Assembly: GCF_000196115.1 (NCBI RefSeq)
Contig: NC_005027.1
Span: 5,328,001-5,392,000 of the forward strand
From: Rhodopirellula baltica SH 1
GTDB taxonomy: Bacteria > Planctomycetota > Planctomycetia > Pirellulales > Pirellulaceae
DNA: 64,000 nucleotides
Direction: 5' to 3'
Part shown: positions 57,983-64,000 of the stretch, in pieces
Position numbering within the stretch: position 1 is the first letter of the stretch
How the letters are laid out: each line of letters opens with the position of its first letter
Notes under the pieces: generated by a model
Databases searched by the model: none
The model's input: only the letters and a program-made list of their open reading frames with translations
Told to the model about the DNA's origin: nothing
Program-made: the position numbers and the translations under genes

Positions 57983-58828
57983 TCAGCCCGATTCGGAATT
58001 GGAGGGTGAATTGGGTTCGTTGTCCGATTTGGTTGAAAACTGGCAACAGGAGTCGCCGTCCATCCGGCAGCTGCTCAGATGAACGTCTTCGCCCAAAGCT
58101 TCGGATAACATTTGTTCTTCGAGTCGGCACATCGAACGGTCGCCCGCCGCAGCGGTCAAACTTGGATAAGGACATGCCTCGATGTCCAAAACCGGCAGGA
58201 CACCGTCTTGTTGAGAAGCCGGCTCGATCAGCGAGGCCGAAATCTCCTTCGTTTGCAGCATTGCCGTCAATCGCTGCATCCGTTCTTGGAACGAATCTTG
58301 GTCCGCACCAATTTGCTGGCACGAACACGACGGCTTCTTTTCGTCGTGAACCGCAACGCCATCAGCATCGCCTCGCAATGCCGCGGCAAATTGACGCCCC
58401 AGTCGAGACGCGATCGCGGTAATCAATTGTTCGCGAACATCACCGTCAGCCATCGCGACGATCTCCGCCCACATGGCCTCGGCCAATTCGGTCGCATCCG
58501 CACCCGCTCGGCGATAACCCGCGGGCGTCAAAACGTAGTGGTAAGTCGGCCGACCACGACCAGCAACGACTTTCTCTCGAGCGATCAACCCAACCTCGAG
58601 CAACCGTTCGACACGCTGCCGAACCGCCGTCGCGGTCACGCCCAATTGTTCCGTCAAATCACCGATCGCCTTCGGCTTGCCACTGCGAAGACAAAGCAAC
58701 AACTCACGATCCACACTCCGAACCGCTGCTGCATTGACCGCCGGTTGCGATCGCGAAGTCACCACCGAAATGGGGCCTTCGGTCGACGTGTCGGTGGTCG
58801 AATCAGAAGTGGAAGGAGATGTTGCCAT
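57983..58828 (-). CDS. sufR: SufR-type Fe-S-sensing transcriptional repressor
   Basis: A 281-residue regulator. A winged helix-turn-helix lies at ~35-105 (KAIGDLTEQLGVTATAVRQRVERLLEVGLI). The C-terminal half has the SufR cysteine pattern: Cys219 in ACPYPSL, Cys234 in RSMCRLEE, Cys254 in SSCRMDG and Cys261/262. These probably bind the cluster that reports Fe-S sufficiency. SufR of cyanobacteria and actinobacteria represses the suf operon when holding a cluster. First gene of sufR-C-B-D, 63 bp before sufC, with a palindrome in its promoter region. The extra Cys pair CSC at 168-170 is unusual. Confidence 0.9.
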   Translation of the reverse strand: MATSPSTSDSTTDTSTEGPISVVTSRSQPAVNAAAVRSVDRELLLCLRSGKPKAIGDLTEQLGVTATAVRQRVERLLEVGLIAREKVVAGRGRPTYHYVLTPAGYRRAGADATELAEAMWAEIVAMADGDVREQLITAIASRLGRQFAAALRGDADGVAVHDEKKPSCSCQQIGADQDSFQERMQRLTAMLQTKEISASLIEPASQQDGVLPVLDIEACPYPSLTAAAGDRSMCRLEEQMLSEALGEDVHLSSCRMDGDSCCQFSTKSDNEPNSPSNSESG

Positions 58829-58853
58829 ACCTCCAGTATTCCAATCCTTTGAT

Positions 58854-58877
58854 TTTTGACAACCGTTCTTGTGAAAA
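58854..58877. promoter_or_regulatory. Candidate SufR operator
   Basis: Half-sites TTTTGACAA (58854-58862) and TTGTGAAAA (58869-58877) are inverted repeats with 8 of 9 matches around a 6-bp spacer. The core ACAA-N6-TTGT resembles the CAAC-N6-GTTG box described for cyanobacterial SufR. It lies 26-49 bp upstream of the sufR start, where a repressor would block the promoter. It is also 146 bp from the divergent dehydrogenase gene. Confidence 0.65.
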
Positions 58878-59022
58878 ATACATAGAGAACCCCCTCACGG
58901 GAAATTCGCCGTCTCGTTAGGATCTGGGCGGTTTGAGGGCGATTCTGTCTTCCGAACCGATTGGCGGGGTCGAAAGCGGCCTCCAATATTTCTTCGACAC
59001 CCCCAGATGAGTGGATTTTTTG

Positions 59023-60126
59023 ATGAAAGCCGTCGCGGTCAAGCCGGGAACTCCCAACAGTGTTCACATGCAAGAGATCGCTCGTCCCTCGGTTGACCAA
59101 GTCGCCGACGGCCTGGGTGTGCTGGTCAAAGTCTTGAAGGTGGGCGTCGACGCGACGGACCGCGAAATCAATGACGCCCTCTACGGCAACGCTCCCGACG
59201 GTGACGATTATTTGGTCATCGGCCACGAATGCTTCGGCGTCGTCGAAGCGGTTGGTGAGAACGTCAAACGAGTCAAACCCGGCGACTATGTGACCGCCAC
59301 CGTCCGCCGTCCTGGTAATTCGATCTATGACCTGATCGGCACCAACGACATGACCAGCGAAGAAACCTACTACGAACGCGGCATCAACCTGCGTCATGGT
59401 TTCTTGACCGAGTACTTCGTCGACGAAGAAGAATACATCGTTCGTGTGCCACAAGGCTTGCAACACCTGCACGTGTTGCAAGAACCAATGAGCTGTGCAG
59501 CCAAAGCGGTGCACCAAGCCTACGAAGCTCAACGCCGAATGAAGGTTTGGAACCCCAAGGTCGCTTACGTCTTGGGCGCCGGACAAATCGGTTTGCTGAC
59601 CACGTTGGTGCTGAAGCTTCGCGGACTCGAGGTCTTTACGCTCGCCCGCGGTGAAGCTCCCAACCTGAAGGCTGAAATCGTCGAAGGAATGGAATCGACC
59701 TATGTCAGCACCTCACAAACATCCATGACGGAATTGGTCGCCAAGACCGGTCGTCCCGATTTGATTGTCGACGCAACCGGATTCAGCCCGCTGGCCTTCG
59801 AAGCGATGGAACACATCGGGCACAATGGCGTTGTGGTTTGGACCGGCATCACCGGTGGCGAACGCAAAACCGAAGTTCCTTCGGACAAGATCAACTTGGA
59901 ATGGGTGCTCGGCAACAAGCTCTTGCTCGGCAGCGTCAACGCCAACCGCGGCCACTTTGAAATGGGCATTCGTGACCTCGCACTTGGTGACATGATGTTC
60001 CCAGGTGTGTTGGAGAAAATCCTGACCAACCCGGTTGATGGCCTCGACAACTACAAAGAGATGATGCGTTTGTTGGTCGAAGACAAAGATGCCCTGAAGG
60101 TGTTCGTCAATGTCGCAACCGCGTGA
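59023..60126 (+). CDS. Glucose 1-dehydrogenase-like MDR oxidoreductase
   Basis: A 367-residue medium-chain dehydrogenase of the archaeal-type glucose dehydrogenase group. It has [14 protein letters not shown], the catalytic-site segment [27 protein letters not shown] with the zinc-binding His-Glu, [19 protein letters not shown], and the NAD(P) motif [10 protein letters not shown]. The classical first zinc-ligand cysteine is Asp, as in Haloferax glucose dehydrogenase, and there is no four-cysteine structural zinc lobe. ATG 59023 fits the family start; a GTG at 59011 is possible. Overlaps the next gene by 17 bp. Confidence 0.84.
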   Translation: MKAVAVKPGTPNSVHMQEIARPSVDQVADGLGVLVKVLKVGVDATDREINDALYGNAPDGDDYLVIGHECFGVVEAVGENVKRVKPGDYVTATVRRPGNSIYDLIGTNDMTSEETYYERGINLRHGFLTEYFVDEEEYIVRVPQGLQHLHVLQEPMSCAAKAVHQAYEAQRRMKVWNPKVAYVLGAGQIGLLTTLVLKLRGLEVFTLARGEAPNLKAEIVEGMESTYVSTSQTSMTELVAKTGRPDLIVDATGFSPLAFEAMEHIGHNGVVVWTGITGGERKTEVPSDKINLEWVLGNKLLLGSVNANRGHFEMGIRDLALGDMMFPGVLEKILTNPVDGLDNYKEMMRLLVEDKDALKVFVNVATA

Positions 60127-61189
60127 ACGATTGCCGCTCAGTGAGATCGACTCGGTTCGCCGAGTCGTCTTGTGCTACCCCGCCCTGCCGCGACACATCG
60201 AACAACTCGAAACGACGCTCGCGGAATTGAAGGCGGACCCGAACTGCCAACTCAACCACGACGTCGAGGTTGTGGATGCGGGTCAGGAACGCATCGACGA
60301 ATTGCTTCCCACGGCAGACATCTTCATCGGCCATGCCAAGGTTCCCGTCGACTGGGATCGCGTGTTGGCGGCCGGACGCTTGGGTTGGATTCAATCCAGT
60401 GCCGCCGGCCTGGATCACTGCCTTGTTCCTGGCGTGATTGCCAATCCAAACATCATGGTCAGCAGTGCCTCGGGACTGTTTGCACCTCAAGTCGCCGAGC
60501 AAACATTCGCATTGTTGTTCGGCATTTTGCGACGCATTGGGCTGTTTGAACGAGCCCGGCCCAAACGCGAATTCATTCGCCTTCCCACCGACGATCTTCG
60601 CGGAAAGACCATTGGCATTGTTGGTCTGGGTGGCAACGGGCGAGCCATCGCGGCGAAGCTTGCACCATGGGATGTTCGTCTCATCGCGACGGATTACTAC
60701 CCCGAAGATTGCCCGACCGAAGTGGAAACGCTTTGGCCAGCCGAGCGCGTCAACGATCTGTTCGCCGCCAGCGACATTGTGATTCTGACGTTGCCGCTGA
60801 ACGCTTCGACTCGCAAATGGATCGGAGCGGAACAGATTGCCGCGATGAAACCGGGCGGCTACCTGATCAACGTGGCTCGCGGCCAAGTGCTCGACGAAGA
60901 AGCCCTGATCGATGCTTTGCAAAGCGGTCATTTGGCAGGGGCCGGCGTCGATGTGACCTACACCGAACCATTGCCCGAAGACAGCCCGTTGTGGGACGAT
61001 CCCAACGTGTTGATCACGCCACACGTCGGCGCTCAATCCGCTCGCCGAGTCGATGACTCAAACGATTTGGCTTGCGTCAATCTTCGACGTTACTTCCATG
61101 GTGAAACGATCATCAACCGAGTCGACAAGACACTCGGATTTCCTCACCCGAACGATTCGCACGCAGCCTGGGTTCAATCAAGATCATGA
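60110..61189 (+). CDS. D-2-hydroxyacid dehydrogenase
   Basis: A 359-residue NAD-dependent 2-hydroxyacid dehydrogenase. The substrate domain is at both ends. The coenzyme domain starts [18 protein letters not shown]. The catalytic triad lies in [15 protein letters not shown] (Arg), [11 protein letters not shown] (Glu) and [12 protein letters not shown] (His). Overlap with the glucose-dehydrogenase-like gene suggests a sugar-acid pathway, but the substrate is not determined. Confidence 0.92.
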   Translation: MSQPRERLPLSEIDSVRRVVLCYPALPRHIEQLETTLAELKADPNCQLNHDVEVVDAGQERIDELLPTADIFIGHAKVPVDWDRVLAAGRLGWIQSSAAGLDHCLVPGVIANPNIMVSSASGLFAPQVAEQTFALLFGILRRIGLFERARPKREFIRLPTDDLRGKTIGIVGLGGNGRAIAAKLAPWDVRLIATDYYPEDCPTEVETLWPAERVNDLFAASDIVILTLPLNASTRKWIGAEQIAAMKPGGYLINVARGQVLDEEALIDALQSGHLAGAGVDVTYTEPLPEDSPLWDDPNVLITPHVGAQSARRVDDSNDLACVNLRRYFHGETIINRVDKTLGFPHPNDSHAAWVQSRS

Positions 61190-61419
61190 GCAGTTGGCGA
61201 GAGACTCTTCCTGGCGATGCGATCCTGTTTCAAGGCGGCCACGCGGAGGGTCCCTTGCTGATGCCACCAACGCACCAGGACTTGTTTGTGGAAGAATTCA
61301 ACCGCACCTATCGATCCATCAATTTGTCGATCACGGTTCGACCACCCGATCCGAACGATGAATCAACCGATGCGAAGTCGACTCTGCAAATCCAGCAGGC
61401 TCAATCGAGCCAACAGTGA
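61186..61419 (+). CDS. Small protein of unknown function
   Basis: A 77-residue protein (SWRETLPGDAILFQGGHAEGPLLMPP...) whose ATG overlaps the previous stop by 4 bp (ATGA, 61186-61189). It has no signal peptide or transmembrane helix; the C-terminus is Ser/Gln-rich. The coupling to two dehydrogenases suggests a genuine gene, but no family is recognised. Confidence 0.62.
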   Translation: MSSWRETLPGDAILFQGGHAEGPLLMPPTHQDLFVEEFNRTYRSINLSITVRPPDPNDESTDAKSTLQIQQAQSSQQ

Positions 61420-61463
61420 TCAGACGGAAGCAGCCATTCGACTTCCCAATAATCGGATTCACA

Positions 61464-61508
61464 GTAGCCTGATTCCCTGTAGCCGACTTCCCTGTAGCCG
61501 GATTCGCC
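61464..61508. repeat. Three tandem 15-bp repeats
   Basis: Units at 61464-61478, 61479-61493 and 61494-61508 all begin GTAGCC and continue as variants of GATTCCCT/CGCC. They lie 15 bp before the end of pdxH, between convergent genes. Copy number is a plausible polymorphism. Confidence 0.6.
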
Positions 61509-61523
61509 AGAATTCGGTCGTCG

Positions 61524-62195
61524 TCAGGGCGACAGACGCTGCATCACCCAATCGTTTGAGTCGGCGTCGTCGCGTTTGTAAACCAAACGATCATGCAACC
61601 GACTCGGCCGTCCTTGCCAAAACTCAAAGCTCATTGGAGTCACCGCATAGCCGCCCCAATTCTCAGGCAATGGGATCTGGGTGCCTTCGGGATAGCGAGC
61701 TTTCAATTGCGCCAACGATGACTCCATCGCTTCACGAGAGTCGATGACCGAGGACTGCTGACTGACGTGAGCACCCAATTGGCTGTCGCGGGGACGGGAA
61801 TGAAAATACGTTTCCGACATCTCACGCGAGACCTTGTCCACCGTCCCTTGGATGCGGACCTGGCGTTGGCAGTGTGGCCAGAACAAACACAGCGAAACTC
61901 GCGGGTTGGCTCGCATTTGCGATCCTTTGGTCGAATCGTAGTTCGTATAGAAGAGGAACTTTTTCTCTTCGACTCCCTTCAAAAGAACGATGCGGCTGGT
62001 GATATCGCCGCTGACATCGCTCGTTGAAAGCGTCATCGCATTGGGTTCGAACCAGTTTGGAACATCCTCCAACGCTTCTTCAAACCAAGACTGAAACTGA
62101 ACCAAAGGGTCGGATTTCGCGTCGTTTTCATGCAGCCCTCCCAAAGAGTAGTTCTTTCGCATTTGGTCCATGGCGGGTGGGATGAAATCGCTCAT
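61524..62195 (-). CDS. pdxH: Pyridoxamine/pyridoxine 5'-phosphate oxidase
   Basis: A 223-residue FMN enzyme that makes pyridoxal 5'-phosphate. Blocks in order: MRKNYSLGGLHENDAKSDPLVQF, ITSRIVLLKGVEEKKFLFYTNYDSTKGSQM (FMN contacts), VSLCLFWPHCQRQVRIQGTV, SRPRDSQLGAHVSQQS, and the C-terminal FWQGRPSRLHDRLVY containing substrate and FMN residues. Length and start are normal. Divergent from the YqgE gene. Confidence 0.96.
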   Translation of the reverse strand: MSDFIPPAMDQMRKNYSLGGLHENDAKSDPLVQFQSWFEEALEDVPNWFEPNAMTLSTSDVSGDITSRIVLLKGVEEKKFLFYTNYDSTKGSQMRANPRVSLCLFWPHCQRQVRIQGTVDKVSREMSETYFHSRPRDSQLGAHVSQQSSVIDSREAMESSLAQLKARYPEGTQIPLPENWGGYAVTPMSFEFWQGRPSRLHDRLVYKRDDADSNDWVMQRLSP

Positions 62196-62345
62196 AGCAG
62201 TTTGAGACCGGAAATCAGGGGCTTTAAGAGAACTCGGGAGGTCGCAAGATCGCTTTTGGCGCGCCGCTTGCCTATCTACTCAGCAGTCTTCACGGGTGAC
62301 TGTCTTTTTGGCAACCACCCTCTTCTCCGTCCAATTGGAATTCAC

Positions 62346-63071
62346 ATGCAAAACGTTCAAGCGGGTAATTTGCTGGTCAGCTCGACGTTGGTCGATGGCA
62401 CGGTGCTGAACCAAGCGGTTTGCCTGATGGTCCACGAAGACACCGAACACGCCATTGGATTGATGCTCAACCGCCCCATGCAAGCCATGGCGGGTGCGAT
62501 CACCATCCAGGGGACTCCGCAAGAAACGCCGAAAATCCCTCGTTGGAACGCGGAAGATTTGGACGAGACATCCGAAGGCGATAGCACCATTGATCCATCA
62601 TCCGATTCGATCGAACACCCTGTTTCGGGTGTTCCCTCGGTCGTGATTTCGGGCGACCAGAAAGACCAACTGGCACAGCAACTCCTTTCAGGAAAGCTCG
62701 CAAATGGTTCCTCGTTGCACTTTGGTGGACCGTTGTCGGGGCCGATTGTGGCCGTTCATTCGAACCGCGAATTGGCGGAAGCCGAAACCGGCGAAGGCAT
62801 CTTTGTCGCCGCTCAACGCGAAAATTTGGAAGCGTTGATGAAATCCAGCGACCTTCCCTACCGGTTGATCATCGGCCATTTGGGTTGGACCGCCGAACAG
62901 CTCGAAAATGAGATCGAAGAGGGAATTTGGCACCGAATTCCTGCCACATCAGATCTTTTAAATTCAGATGACGCGATGATGTGGCCCCGCATGATCCGTC
63001 GTGCGACGGCAAATTCAGTCGCTCGTTGGCTGGATACGACTGACGTTCCTGGATCGGCCGAGTTAAACTGA
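62346..63071 (+). CDS. YqgE/AlgH family protein
   Basis: A 241-residue protein of UPF0301. The N-terminus AGNLLVSSTLVDGTVLNQAVCLMVHEDTEHAIGLMLNRPM and later LHFGGPLSGPIVAVHS and RLIIGHLGWTAEQLENEIEEGIWHRIPA are family hallmarks. Compared with the usual ~190 residues it carries an extra ~45-residue acidic insert (about 58-103: RWNAEDLDETSEGDST...) between the two halves. The function of the family is unsettled. ATG 62346 is chosen; the upstream open frame overlaps pdxH. Confidence 0.88.
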   Translation: MQNVQAGNLLVSSTLVDGTVLNQAVCLMVHEDTEHAIGLMLNRPMQAMAGAITIQGTPQETPKIPRWNAEDLDETSEGDSTIDPSSDSIEHPVSGVPSVVISGDQKDQLAQQLLSGKLANGSSLHFGGPLSGPIVAVHSNRELAEAETGEGIFVAAQRENLEALMKSSDLPYRLIIGHLGWTAEQLENEIEEGIWHRIPATSDLLNSDDAMMWPRMIRRATANSVARWLDTTDVPGSAELN

Positions 63072-63075
63072 CCGT

Positions 63076-63459
63076 ATGAACCGACCTCGAACAGACCATT
63101 CCGACGATACGGAAAAGCCGTTTCGCATTCAGAAACGCCGCTTGGGCCGCATCAAAGTCATCAAGCCCGAAGGCGAATACGGCTTCATCGACTCGGACGA
63201 TTTCCGCGAAGACGTCTTCTTCCACTTCAAAGCGTGGGAAGCCTACAACGGCGAGACATTCGACATTGATTCCTATGTCGAATTCGAATTGGACGATGAC
63301 CAATTCGATGAAAAGAAGCGTCTGCGTGCGAAGGTGTTTCGTCCCACCGACCGTCCTGATGGCAAGAAACTGTCGGCCCGTGACGCGACCTTTGATCTGG
63401 TGTACCACCACCCAAAAGCCCGACGTCGACGTCCAACTTGGCGCGACAATCAGTCCTGA
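63076..63459 (+). CDS. Cold-shock-domain-like protein
   Basis: A 127-residue protein. The OB-fold core GRIKVIKPEGEYGFIDSDDFREDVFFHF (residues ~24-51) has the RNP1-like (YGFI) and RNP2-like (DVFFHF) patterns of cold-shock domains. The stretch VEFELDDDQFDEKKRLRAKVFRP completes it. N-terminal and C-terminal extensions are charged (KARRRRPTWRDNQS), suggesting RNA binding. It starts 4 bp after the YqgE gene, probably the same transcript. Confidence 0.82.
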   Translation: MNRPRTDHSDDTEKPFRIQKRRLGRIKVIKPEGEYGFIDSDDFREDVFFHFKAWEAYNGETFDIDSYVEFELDDDQFDEKKRLRAKVFRPTDRPDGKKLSARDATFDLVYHHPKARRRRPTWRDNQS

Positions 63460-64000
63460 TCAGCGACGAAAAAGTTCGCTGGTCACGATGGACTCAATCA
63501 ACTGAGCGGTCGGGTAGTCCTCCCCCTTGAGCGGCATCAGGATCGCATCCACCGCTGCACGGTCAGTTGGTTCCATTCGTCGTCCGAGTGCATGCGTTAG
63601 CAACCGCTCGGTAACCGTCCGAGCGATGAAATCCTTCCGCTTGACCAGTTGCTGCTTCAATCCCTCGGGTCCATCAAACTTGGCACCACCGGGAAGTTCG
63701 CCGGACGTAAAAATCGGTCGTCCTGATTTGATGTTGTAAACCTTCCGTGACTGACCAATCGCGTCGAAGCCTTCCATCGCGAAACCGAGCGGATCGATCT
63801 TTCGGTGGCACTGAAAGCAAGTCGCATCCTCACGATGCTTCAACAGCTGATCGCGGATCGTTTTCGCACCACGCGTGTCAGGCTCGATCGCGGGCACATC
63901 ATCCGGCGGCGGTGGCGTGGGTGTCCCGAGCACATTTTCCAGCAACCAAACCCCGCGAGTCACGGGCGATGTTTCAATGCCGTTGGCAGACACTGTCAGA
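63460..64000 (-). CDS. DUF1588/DUF1585 C-terminal part of planctomycete cytochrome-type protein (partial)
   Basis: The frame is open past the right edge, so only the C-terminal ~180 residues are present. They show ANGIETSPVTRGVWLLENVLGTPTPPPPDDVPAI (DUF1588), CFQCHRKIDPLGFAMEGFDAIG, and the DUF1585 end (ARTVTERLLTHALGRRMEPTDRAAV...LIESIVTSELFRR). This is the common cytochrome-c/DUF1587-DUF1592-DUF1588-DUF1585 architecture, a paralogue of the gene at 35607-38096. Adjacent and convergent with the cold-shock gene (stops abut). Confidence 0.9.
   Translation of the reverse strand, partial: LTVSANGIETSPVTRGVWLLENVLGTPTPPPPDDVPAIEPDTRGAKTIRDQLLKHREDATCFQCHRKIDPLGFAMEGFDAIGQSRKVYNIKSGRPIFTSGELPGGAKFDGPEGLKQQLVKRKDFIARTVTERLLTHALGRRMEPTDRAAVDAILMPLKGEDYPTAQLIESIVTSELFRR

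Noticed and set aside
56930-58009. 359-residue plus-strand ORF opposite sufC/sufB
   Set aside because: Antisense shadow of recognised suf genes.

Overview
The window reads as chromosome of a marine planctomycete very close to Rhodopirellula. The evidence is lineage-typical protein families: a DUF1552 protein paired with a cytochrome-c/DUF1592-1588-1585 protein, a second DUF1588/1585 protein at the right edge, a TIGR03009-like exported protein, an LEPR-XLL/dockerin metalloprotease, ThuA-like and Tat-exported Gfo/Idh/MocA proteins, and a GH10 xylanase. There is very little strand-wide operon organisation and there are many small palindromic intergenic repeats. Assignments come from reading motifs and family signatures by eye; no database search was run.

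Layout. 1-2.9 kb: end of a SelD-N-terminal-like FAD oxidoreductase, then cydA-cydB (cytochrome bd oxidase). 2.9-5.7 kb: a large flagellin/hook-like protein built of internal repeats. 6.0 kb: a DJ-1/PfpI protein. 6.7-11.9 kb: a lower-GC three-gene operon of exported proteins. Its first gene (DUF1573) is split by an IS5-family element that itself carries an IS701-family element in the last codons of its transposase. 12.1-15.0 kb: GH10 xylanase and a beta-barrel protein. 15.0-18.1 kb: tRNA-Leu and a translation/replication cluster (rplY/ctc, pth, rpsF, ssb, rplI, without rpsR). 18.2-21.3 kb: an exported protein, clpX and a SHOCT-type membrane protein. 21.5-28.3 kb: TIM-barrel protein, LplT-like MFS transporter, methyltransferase, nucleoside transporter, ThuA-like protein. 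28.7-39.4 kb: DinB, metalloprotease, surE, selO, the DUF1552/DUF1592 pair and a TIGR03009-like protein. 39.7-53.7 kb: radical SAM/membrane pair, two Gfo/Idh/MocA oxidoreductases, pectate-lyase-like protein, a membrane protein plus membrane-anchored MutS-like ATPase, manA, a nucleotidyltransferase plus small-partner module, and a membrane protein. 54.1-58.8 kb: sufR-sufC-sufB-sufD, with a palindromic candidate SufR operator upstream of sufR. 59-61.4 kb: glucose-dehydrogenase-like protein, D-2-hydroxyacid dehydrogenase and a small protein, translationally coupled. 61.5-64 kb: pdxH, YqgE/AlgH, a cold-shock-domain protein and the tail of a DUF1588/1585 protein.

Functional themes are aerobic respiration, Fe-S cluster assembly under SufR control, export and turnover of polysaccharides and sugars, and core translation. 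The most informative structures are the nested insertion sequences with both target duplications still readable, the SufR-type operator, and several families of small inverted-repeat elements (107, 108 and about 60 bp) in gene borders.
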